Below, one piece after another: positions 7,362 through 12,199 of a DNA stretch of 13,387 nucleotides (within the stretch, counting starts at the first letter, position 1; the number at the start of each line of letters is the position of its first letter). Made by a program: the position numbers and the translations under genes. The notes beneath the pieces are model-generated. The model was not told the DNA's origin and did no database searches. It saw only the letters and a list, made by a program, of their open reading frames with translations. This DNA comes from Lachnospiraceae bacterium (GTDB lineage: Bacteria; Bacillota; Clostridia; Lachnospirales; Lachnospiraceae). The stretch covers positions 1-13,387 of the forward strand of contig CAAGSD010000079.1 of assembly GCA_900772845.1 (NCBI GenBank), read 5' to 3'.

Positions 7362-8477
7362 ATGATACAGACATTACACATCGTACCGGAATATAACGAA
7401 GAACTGATCTATCCCGCCATCAGCAAAAGTATGGAGGTGCTGCACATCGCCGCAGACCTGCGCCCCGAAATGAAGATCGTCATCAAGCCCAATCTCGTCA
7501 TGGCAAAATCCCCGGATTTTCCCGCCACCACACATCCATTGGTGGTAAAAGCAGTCATCCGGTGGCTCCGGGAGCAGGGCATGCAACACATCACCATTGC
7601 GGAAAGCTCCGGCGGTCTCTATAATGCCGAGGCTATGAAGCACGTGTATCATGTATGTGGCATGGATACTCTTGGTGAGGGTGCAGAACTGAACATGGAT
7701 TTTTCTGCACAGACAGTGAACTGTCCCGCCGGATTTAAAAATCATAGTTTCCATCTGATCACTCCTATCGTGGAGGCCGATTACATTATTAATATCTGTA
7801 AACTGAAGACCCATGCCATGACCGGTTACTCCGGAGGCATCAAGAACCTCTTCGGTACCATCCCCGGTCTGGAAAAACCCCAGATGCACTACCGCTGGCC
7901 AGAGATTGAAGATTTCTCCAACATGCTCTTAGAGCTGGCTCAGACCGTGGCTCCACAGCTTACGGTCATTGACGCCATCGATGCCATGGAGGGTAACGGA
8001 CCCACCGGAGGCACTTCCCATCCCCTGCACATGCTGCTGGCGGCAAAAGATTTCTATACCCAGGACTGCTTCGCCGCAAAGCTTATGGGATTAGAGCCCA
8101 CAGAGATCGTCATGCTGCGTCAGGCACTGGAAATAGGTCTGGCACATCCTAAGGAGCTGACGCTTGTAGGAGATCCGGTTCCGGAGGGCTTATCTCCTTT
8201 TCAGAAACCGGATACCATAAAATTAGATTTCACCAACGGCGTGCCGAAATTTTTACACAAGCCCTTCATGTTCGTGGCTTCCCGCCTGTTAAAATCCTAT
8301 CCGCAGCTGACCCCGGAGAAATGCGTGGGATGCGGAAAATGTGCGGAAAGCTGCCCGGCACATGTGATCAAAATCGAGAACCGCAAGGCAAAATTTAAAA
8401 GGAAAGGCTGCATCTCCTGCTTTTGTTGTCAGGAAATGTGTCCTATGAAAGCAATCAGCGTGAAAAAAGCTCTGTAA
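7362..8477 (+). CDS. DUF362 protein with C-terminal 2[4Fe-4S] ferredoxin domain
   Basis: Predicted 371-residue soluble iron-sulfur protein of the DUF362 family, common in anaerobes and without an established reaction. Residues 1 to about 300 form the DUF362 part; recognisable pieces are IKPNLVMAKSP, ICKLKTHAMTGYSGGIKNLFG and DAIDAMEGNGPTGG. The C-terminal ferredoxin domain has two CxxCxxCxxxCP motifs, C321/C324/C327/C331 and C350/C353/C356/C360, with an extra C355. This pattern is typical of two low-potential [4Fe-4S] clusters. The ATG is preceded by ATGGAG at a spacing of 6, and a small stem (TGCCG/CGGCA, 7334-7348) sits just before that site. It is divergent from the helicase and 123 bases before the tRNA pair, apparently monocistronic. 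No clear terminator is seen after it. Electron transfer is a safe inference; the substrate is not. Confidence 0.93.
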   Translation: MIQTLHIVPEYNEELIYPAISKSMEVLHIAADLRPEMKIVIKPNLVMAKSPDFPATTHPLVVKAVIRWLREQGMQHITIAESSGGLYNAEAMKHVYHVCGMDTLGEGAELNMDFSAQTVNCPAGFKNHSFHLITPIVEADYIINICKLKTHAMTGYSGGIKNLFGTIPGLEKPQMHYRWPEIEDFSNMLLELAQTVAPQLTVIDAIDAMEGNGPTGGTSHPLHMLLAAKDFYTQDCFAAKLMGLEPTEIVMLRQALEIGLAHPKELTLVGDPVPEGLSPFQKPDTIKLDFTNGVPKFLHKPFMFVASRLLKSYPQLTPEKCVGCGKCAESCPAHVIKIENRKAKFKRKGCISCFCCQEMCPMKAISVKKAL

Positions 8478-8541
8478 TACCGGGTCTTTTATTATTGTCT
8501 TAATTGCATGCAAAATTTTTACAAAAATATCAAAAAACTTG

Positions 8542-8570
8542 TTGACAAAGTAGCACGACCATTGTATACT
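8542..8570 (+). promoter_or_regulatory. Strong promoter of the tRNA-Val/tRNA-Met pair
   Basis: TTGACA (8542-8547), 17-base spacer, TATACT (8565-8570). The -35 is a consensus match and the -10 differs by one base. The start falls about 23 bases before tRNA-Val. Confidence 0.85.
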
Positions 8571-8600
8571 GAACAAGTCGGTTGCGAGAGCAGCTACAAT

Positions 8601-8673
8601 GGAATCTTAGCTCAGCTGGGAGAGCATCTGCCTTACAAGCAGAGGGTCATAGGTTCGAGCCCTATAGGTTCCA
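8601..8673 (+). tRNA. tRNA-Val (TAC)
   Basis: Full cloverleaf of 73 bases. The acceptor GGAATCT pairs with AGGTTCC (one G-U). The D arm is AGCTCAGCTGGGAGAGC, the anticodon stem TCTGC/GCAGA with loop CTTACAA gives anticodon TAC, and the T loop is TTCGAGC. The discriminator is A and no CCA is encoded. Confidence 0.96.
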
Positions 8674-8695
8674 TTCCAACTTCGGTTGGTCATAT

Positions 8696-8769
8696 GGCGA
8701 GATAGCTCAGTTGGCTAGAGCATGCGGTTCATACCCGCAGTGTCGAGGGTTCGAATCCCCCTCTCGCTA
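8696..8769 (+). tRNA. tRNA-Met (CAT), 3' end used as integration site
   Basis: 74 bases, 22 bases after tRNA-Val and probably in the same transcript. The acceptor GGCGAGA pairs with TCTCGCT (G-U at the first pair). The anticodon stem TGCGG/CCGCA with loop TTCATAC gives CAT, and the T loop is TTCGAAT. There is one A-C mismatch in the T stem. The discriminator is A; CCA is not encoded. The anticodon stem lacks the three G-C pairs of initiator tRNA, so an elongator is most likely. A lysidine-modified tRNA-Ile also reads CAT at the gene level and cannot be excluded fully. The 3' part is duplicated at 11934-11959. Confidence 0.92.
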
Positions 8770-8772
8770 TTA
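8747..8772 (+). repeat. attL core (26 bp, tRNA side)
   Basis: Begins GGGTTCGAATCC within the T arm and ends TCTCGCTATTA, three bases past the discriminator base. It is identical to 11934-11959 and diverges on both sides: the preceding base is A here and G there, and the following base is G here and A there. Confidence 0.88.
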
Positions 8773-8783
8773 GGTTAAAAGGG

Positions 8784-8821
8784 TCGGAAATGCTGATAAA
8801 TACAGCGTTTCCGATTTTTTT
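8784..8821 (+). terminator. Element-borne intrinsic terminator after tRNA-Met
   Basis: TCGGAAA pairs with TTTCCGA and, after one mismatch, GCTG with CAGC, around loop ATAAATA; seven T follow. It lies inside the element, only 12 bases past attL. It ends the tRNA transcript and, from the other strand, may also stop integrase read-through. Confidence 0.85.
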
Positions 8822-8835
8822 GATTTCTCAAAGTA

Positions 8836-9567
8836 TCAAACAATATGTTTACTTTTGTTTACTTCTGGATTTCTGACGGTGATAATGTTTAAACCAGAGT
8901 TTAAAATGCGCCGGTTTTCTAAATCATCGAGCGTATCATAACTATAATTTTGCATCGTAGTGAATACACTTTTATGTCCTACTTCTTCTGCTATTCTTTC
9001 AAAACTCATACCGGCATCTCGAAGCCTAGACACAAATGTGCTTCTGATCTTGTGACACGATTTTACCTTTTCCATTCCGGCAAGGCGGCAATAACGTCTG
9101 ATCCGCAAGTCCATAGCGCGATTATGAATACGCCCATTCTTGTTTACAAATAGCCACTCACTCGTGATACCCTCAGAAGCATAATAATCTTTTAATAGTT
9201 GCAGAATATACAAAGCGTCCTCGCTCAAATCTACCAGCCGCTCTCCGTATTCACCCTTAGTATCAAAATCGACTATAACATGTTGACATTGAGTTAAATT
9301 CTGATAGTCTTCGGTATAATCCTGCTGTACTCGTTCAAAACGTGCAACCCGAAGGGTCTTGGTCTGGTAGTCAATGTCCTCCCATTTCAGCGCTACAATT
9401 TCTCCTATTCTTGTACCTGTCTGGAAACACAGCAACACAGCCAATGGAACACAGTATGGTTTACTGGCAAAATCGTCAAAAGCGATCTTATTTATATCAA
9501 CTGTTTCTCCACGAGAGAATACTCTATCCTTGAGATACGATTTCTGACGTAACTGTATCTTCGTCAT
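8836..9567 (-). CDS. Tyrosine recombinase (integrase), short form lacking the usual N-terminal domains
   Basis: Site-specific recombinase that would integrate and excise the element at tRNA-Met. The 243 residues cover essentially only the catalytic domain. Visible active-site residues are R53 (TGTRIGE), K104 (DTKGEYGERLVDL), H172 and R175 (CHKIRS), H198 (EVGHKS) and the nucleophile Y208 (TMQNYSY). Integrases of such elements usually have 350-400 residues, with an arm-binding domain and a core-binding helical domain ahead. Here only about 45 residues precede the catalytic block. A stop codon (TAA) directly precedes the ATG in frame, so no longer start exists. The start overlaps the end of the Xre gene by 44 bases and has no good ribosome binding site, which suggests translational coupling or loss of the original 5' end. 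Catalytically minimal recombinases such as FimB/FimE (about 200 residues) exist, so loss of function is not certain. Confidence 0.88.
   Translation of the reverse strand: MTKIQLRQKSYLKDRVFSRGETVDINKIAFDDFASKPYCVPLAVLLCFQTGTRIGEIVALKWEDIDYQTKTLRVARFERVQQDYTEDYQNLTQCQHVIVDFDTKGEYGERLVDLSEDALYILQLLKDYYASEGITSEWLFVNKNGRIHNRAMDLRIRRYCRLAGMEKVKSCHKIRSTFVSRLRDAGMSFERIAEEVGHKSVFTTMQNYSYDTLDDLENRRILNSGLNIITVRNPEVNKSKHIV
8845..8864 (+). repeat. Candidate integrase arm-binding site, left copy
   Basis: ATGTTTACTTTTGTTTACTT, made of two direct GTTTACTT units ten bases apart. It is identical and in the same orientation to 11858-11877. It lies 73 bases inside attL and overlaps the last codons of the integrase (EVNKSKH). 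Confidence 0.65.
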
Positions 9568-9763
9568 TTAGAAGATAGTCCCAAGATACTTTTCCTATTT
9601 TCAGATATTCTTTAAGAATATCTAAAGACGGAGTGGTATATCCAGTTTCATAATGCTGTACAGTCCGACACGCTACTCCAAGTTTGGTTGCCATCTGCTG
9701 TTGTGTCTTTCCACAACTCGTGCGAATTAATGTTAATTTTGTAGCTAATTTGTAATTCTTCAT
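9524..9763 (-). CDS. Xre/Cro-type helix-turn-helix regulator
   Basis: Predicted 79-residue DNA-binding protein, likely the element's repressor controlling the integrase. A single HTH_3 domain occupies about residues 5-65: LIRTSCGKTQQQMATKLGVACRTVQHYETGYTTPSLDILKEYLKIGK, in which TQQQMATKLGV and RTVQHYETG are the two HTH helices. An ideal AAAGGAGGT lies 8 bases before the ATG. Its last 44 bases overlap the integrase start in another frame, so both are read from one mRNA. I could not define its promoter with confidence. A hairpin CTACC-TTGC-GGTAG (9792-9805) lies in its leader and could be a binding site or an RNA structure. Confidence 0.88.
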   Translation of the reverse strand: MKNYKLATKLTLIRTSCGKTQQQMATKLGVACRTVQHYETGYTTPSLDILKEYLKIGKVSWDYLLNDEDTVTSEIVSQG

Positions 9764-10035
9764 AAAGAATTACCTCCTTTTGATTATTTGTCTACCTTGC
9801 GGTAGCGCTAACCATAGGAGTTTTCTTCTAAGACACACCTCAGTTTCTGTCGGAGACATGTGCCGTAGGATGTGCAAAAAAATAGGTCGAAGGTAGTTAG
9901 TGCTATATTCTAATGGGGAGAATGGCATATTGAACGAATATTCTCAGTGATTTTGGAAAATGATTAAATAGATATAAAATTAATTGAATTGTTTTAGAAA
10001 TAATTGAGTTGTTTTAAAATGTATATTGATGTAGC
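9764..10035. other. Non-coding region upstream of the Xre gene
   Basis: No coding ORF of the expected style is seen. It holds the Xre leader with a small hairpin at 9792-9805, a GAATATTC palindrome near 9938-9945, and the tandem 20-base repeats at 9961-10020. No clear -35/-10 pair was found. It is the only long gene-free stretch inside the element and the natural place for its control region. Confidence 0.5.
9961..10020. repeat. Tandem 20-base repeats (iteron-like)
   Basis: TAATTGAATTGTTTTAGAAA (9981-10000) is followed directly by TAATTGAGTTGTTTTAAAAT (10001-10020): 17 of 20 bases agree. The preceding 20 bases (9961-9980) match more weakly (13 of 20). A period of 20 bases is close to two helical turns, as in arrays bound by one protein on one face of the DNA. 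Confidence 0.55.
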
Positions 10036-10077
10036 AAAAAAGCACTTCAATTATCTGAAAATGATAGTTGAAGTGCT
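10036..10077 (-). terminator. Terminator of the ribbon-helix-helix gene
   Basis: Arms 10041-10055 and 10063-10077 form a 15-bp stem (AGCACTTCAA paired with TTGAAGTGCT plus TTATC/GATAG with one G-U). The loop has seven bases, and on the minus strand a run of T follows. It starts 7 bases after the stop codon of the 57-residue gene. Confidence 0.88.
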
Positions 10078-10084
10078 CTTGCTG

Positions 10085-10258
10085 TTAGATGTCCTCTTCT
10101 TCCATATTATCCAGCGCATATTCGATACACTGTATAACTACCTTGTTAAAGGAAAGAGAGTTCTGATTTGCGAGCTTTTGTACTTTTGTTATTAAATCAG
10201 TGGGTAAACGTAGTGACTTGTTTTCGTATTCTACATAGTCTTTTTTTATTGTAAACAT
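10085..10258 (-). CDS. Small ribbon-helix-helix (Arc-like) DNA-binding protein, 57 aa
   Basis: A short gene that is easily missed. The product starts MFTIKKDYVEYENKSLRLP and continues with TDLITKVQKLANQNSL and SFNKVVIQCIEYALDNM. One strand (ENKSLRLP) plus two helices is the Arc/MetJ-type ribbon-helix-helix fold; such proteins bind DNA as dimers and often repress their own promoter, on plasmids, phages and toxin-antitoxin loci. GAGGTGG lies 5 bases before the ATG, and a strong terminator follows the stop. It is divergent from the lipoprotein gene with 115 bases between, so it is the best candidate for the regulator of that cargo gene. No toxin-like partner adjoins it. Antitoxin, copy-control or recombination directionality roles cannot be told apart from sequence. 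Confidence 0.85.
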   Translation of the reverse strand: MFTIKKDYVEYENKSLRLPTDLITKVQKLANQNSLSFNKVVIQCIEYALDNMEEEDI

Positions 10259-10373
10259 GCTTCCACCTCTTTCATAACATTTATTGTATTATGAAAAATG
10301 GTGTGATAATATATTAGATATATATCATAAAACATAATATAAATTATAATACTATCGAAAAAGGAGCAAAGAT
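10259..10373. promoter_or_regulatory. AT-rich divergent control region between RHH gene and lipoprotein gene
   Basis: Contains TATAAT (10345-10350), a good -10 for the lipoprotein gene, with no clear -35. It holds an exact inverted repeat TTCATAA (10271-10277) / TTATGAA (10289-10295) just before the RHH ribosome binding site, and an imperfect dyad TGATA...TATCA (10304-10327) in the middle. These are plausible operators for the ribbon-helix-helix protein. The low base complexity makes chance dyads likely, so only the layout is firm. Confidence 0.5.
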
Positions 10374-11753
10374 ATGAGAGAGAAACACTTAGCAAAATTG
10401 ATTGCATCAGTGGTGGTATCGTCCATATTTTTAACAGGATGTGGCGGGGATGCAACAGAGCAGGCTGTCGCAGTACAGAACGAGGAAAATAATAGTGATA
10501 TTACCGGAATTCATGTAACGGACGGTGCGAAATATCAGTTTCAGGTTATCGACCCCGAGGATATTGTTATCGAGTATAGTGGTTTGAAGCCGGATAAGAG
10601 TTTGGCTGACTATAAGGGTAAGTATGTGACGGATACTTCCGTATATCTGAGCAATCAGGTAGGTGTGTATTTAGGAGAGGATCATTATACTGCTACGGTA
10701 GGTGAGTATGTGCAGTATACGGATATCAACTGGAAGTGGGATAGTAATAACAACTGGGACATGTTCATAAGTACGAGGAACGGTGTAACTGAGGGTGATG
10801 CTAGTATGTTTGAGGGCATCATCGATTATGCTGATGGTACGCAGAGTAGTGTAGGTGCTGATGGGGTAGATCTTGGTTTCGAGGACAACGGTAATACGGA
10901 AGTCGTTTCCATTAAGTTTAGAGCCGATACTTACACCTATAAGTTCGCAATCCCCGAGGCTTGGTGGGACGAGGGTGACGGCTCTGATCTGTCTGCCGAG
11001 GACTTGGAGACTTTGAGAGGTCAGGATACTGAGATGACACAGGATGGCTCCTCTACTGCTGATTATGTATACAGTCTGAAGGATGTACCGGAGTTGACGA
11101 ACGTTGACTGGGATTTATTCAACAAGTATGCTTCTGCTACGATGCGTAATGATGGTAATTTATTTTCTTTTATAGGGCAGGATGTAAGGGTAGACTGGTC
11201 TTTGGTTAATGATTCTTTTAATCAGTACTATGGTAATACTGATGAAGGTATGAAGTCATTTTTCTATGATTTATATGAAACTTATGAATATAATAAAGGC
11301 ACAGAATTGGATAATGTTGGTACTTGGGGAGATAGTTATATGTATCTTCAGCCGATTAGTGATAAGATTGCAAATGGTGATTATGATGATATAACGAAGG
11401 ATAGGTATGATATAGGTTCTGATGAAGATTGGTGTTATAATAACGGGATAGGTTATATTTCTCAGAGTGTAAAAGATGGAGACGTTTCTATAGCGGGTGA
11501 TTTTGTAATAATGGCTGCATCCGAAGCAAAGGATAACGGTCGTGATTGGATAGCTTTTTCTCATATTTTGATTAAACCAAAGAATGCAGAATCAGCGGAA
11601 CGCTTTGGCAAAAGGTTGTTCAAAGGAATTGATTCGATGATACTTTCTGACCGTCCGGATTTGTATGATTCTTATGTAGAGTATATAAATACTGGTCTAT
11701 CTGAAGAAGGGTTAAACATGACTTATGACGATATTAAAGCTATGTGTAATTGA
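10374..11753 (+). CDS. Surface lipoprotein of unknown family, element cargo
   Basis: Predicted 459-residue lipoprotein anchored on the outside of the membrane. A lipoprotein signal peptide is clear: basic MREKHLAK, a hydrophobic core, then lipobox FLTGC with the modified cysteine at C23. The mature part is acidic and rich in Asp, Tyr and Trp, for example DINWKWDSNNNWDMF and AIPEAWWDEG. I see two halves: about 45-200, beta-rich in appearance, and about 235-459, more mixed (DVPELTNVDWDLFNKYAS; GRDWIAFSHILIKPKN). I do not recognise the family and no catalytic motif stands out. The start has AAGGAG 7 bases upstream; a terminator follows directly. Third codon positions shift towards A/T in the second half, hinting at a mosaic origin. 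Being the only payload of the element, it might act in superinfection exclusion, binding or surface change; this is inference. Confidence 0.85.
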   Translation: MREKHLAKLIASVVVSSIFLTGCGGDATEQAVAVQNEENNSDITGIHVTDGAKYQFQVIDPEDIVIEYSGLKPDKSLADYKGKYVTDTSVYLSNQVGVYLGEDHYTATVGEYVQYTDINWKWDSNNNWDMFISTRNGVTEGDASMFEGIIDYADGTQSSVGADGVDLGFEDNGNTEVVSIKFRADTYTYKFAIPEAWWDEGDGSDLSAEDLETLRGQDTEMTQDGSSTADYVYSLKDVPELTNVDWDLFNKYASATMRNDGNLFSFIGQDVRVDWSLVNDSFNQYYGNTDEGMKSFFYDLYETYEYNKGTELDNVGTWGDSYMYLQPISDKIANGDYDDITKDRYDIGSDEDWCYNNGIGYISQSVKDGDVSIAGDFVIMAASEAKDNGRDWIAFSHILIKPKNAESAERFGKRLFKGIDSMILSDRPDLYDSYVEYINTGLSEEGLNMTYDDIKAMCN

Positions 11754-11768
11754 TAGCTTTTAATTTTT

Positions 11769-11802
11769 AAAGAGCAGTTAGATAATTCTGACTGCTCTTT
11801 TT
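11769..11802 (+). terminator. Terminator of the lipoprotein gene
   Basis: AAAGAGCAGTTAGA (11769-11782) pairs with TCTGACTGCTCTTT (11787-11800), 14 bp with one G-U and a TAAT loop, ending in five T. It begins 15 bases after the stop. Confidence 0.9.
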
Positions 11803-11857
11803 AATGGTATAAGCCAAGTTCTGTAGTAACATTACAGATATTATATAGAAATTAAAG

Positions 11858-11877
11858 ATGTTTACTTTTGTTTACTT
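11858..11877 (+). repeat. Candidate integrase arm-binding site, right copy
   Basis: Identical 20 bases and same orientation as 8845-8864. Here the second unit is complete (GTTTACTTTT twice from 11860 to 11879). It lies 57 bases inside attR in non-coding DNA, so its conservation is not explained by coding needs. Confidence 0.65.
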
Positions 11878-11933
11878 TTGAGAAATAGGTGATGTGAAGC
11901 CCTTGTATTTACTATATATTTAGCACATAATAG

Positions 11934-11959
11934 GGGTTCGAATCCCCCTCTCGCTATTA
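11934..11959 (+). repeat. attR core (26 bp, duplicated tRNA-Met 3' end)
   Basis: Exact copy of 8747-8772. Only the 3' half of the T arm, the acceptor 3' strand and a few following bases are present, so it is not a tRNA gene. Chromosomal sequence resumes right after it. Confidence 0.88.
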
Positions 11960-11989
11960 AAAAACGAGAACAGATTGTTCTCGTTTTTT
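11959..11989 (+). terminator. Original tRNA-Met terminator, displaced past attR
   Basis: AAAAAACGAGAACA (11959-11972) and TGTTCTCGTTTTTT (11976-11989) pair perfectly over 14 bp with a three-base loop. It starts at the last base of attR. In an empty site it would follow tRNA-Met by two bases, so it was almost certainly the tRNA terminator before insertion. Confidence 0.88.
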
Positions 11990-12199
11990 ATTATCATCGA
12001 GACTATTCGAGGTGGAAGATTTCGTTCGATCCATGCGCCGCCGACTTGCTTTGCTCTTGGTTATTCCGTTGGATCTAAGAGCAATAATAAGACACAAAAA
12101 TAACCGCCCTGGTCTGGTAAACTTTGGCGGTTATTTTTATAACTAACAATATATCAGGCTAACCGTCTATCGGCAGCACCTTCTTTATCATTATTATTC
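11990..12199. other. Possible remnant of a holin-like type I toxin-antitoxin locus
   Basis: Gene-free stretch between the tRNA terminator and argS. The plus strand carries GAGGTGG (12009-12015), a poor hydrophobic reading frame (ATG at 12033, MRRRLALLLVIPLDL) that runs through the next hairpin, the hairpin at 12096-12138, and then GCTAACCGTCTATCGGCAGC (about 12159-12178). From memory, a CCGCC/GGCGG hairpin followed by this CTAACCGTCTATCGG string is typical of the 3' end of putative holin-like toxin genes and their antisense RNAs in Firmicutes. No intact toxin ORF is visible, so I call it a remnant. The antisense RNA would run on the minus strand. Confidence 0.35.
12096..12138. terminator. Bidirectional terminator downstream of argS
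   Basis: AAAAATAACCGCC (12096-12108) and GGCGGTTATTTTT (12126-12138) pair perfectly over 13 bp with a 17-base loop; A and T runs flank it, so it can work on both strands. It lies about 60 bases past the argS stop and probably ends that transcript. Confidence 0.8.

Larger units (their letters stand above)
8747..11959. mobile_element. 3.2-kb integrated element in the 3' end of tRNA-Met
   Basis: Bounded by 26-bp exact direct repeats (8747-8772, 11934-11959) whose first copy is the tRNA 3' end. Starting beside the intact tRNA, it holds its own terminator, a short tyrosine recombinase, an overlapping Xre regulator, a tandem-repeat tract, a 57-residue ribbon-helix-helix protein, and a divergent lipoprotein cargo gene. 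Matching 20-bp repeats lie just inside each end. It encodes no replication, capsid, packaging or conjugation protein. The site choice and gene order agree with tyrosine-recombinase genomic islands and satellites. The small size and short integrase suggest either a decayed island or a minimal element that borrows functions from a related one. Confidence 0.85.

Noticed and set aside
8696..8769. Initiator tRNA-Met or tRNA-Ile(CAT) identity
   Set aside because: The anticodon stem lacks the three consecutive G-C pairs of initiators. The Ile identity cannot be fully excluded from the gene, but elongator Met fits best.
8508..8773. Small plus-strand frames of 63-65 residues over the tRNAs
   Set aside because: They are read through two complete tRNA genes and have no coding signals.
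10004..10195. 63-residue plus-strand frame
   Set aside because: It overlaps the terminator hairpin and the antisense of the ribbon-helix-helix gene, which has a better start, fold and terminator.
11931..11959. A third tRNA gene
   Set aside because: Only the last 23 bases of a tRNA are present, with no D or anticodon arm; it is the attR duplicate.
12033..12146. 37-residue plus-strand frame as an intact holin-like toxin
   Set aside because: The hydrophobic stretch is broken by Pro, Asp and Arg and the frame runs through the terminator hairpin; no proper ribosome binding site spacing.
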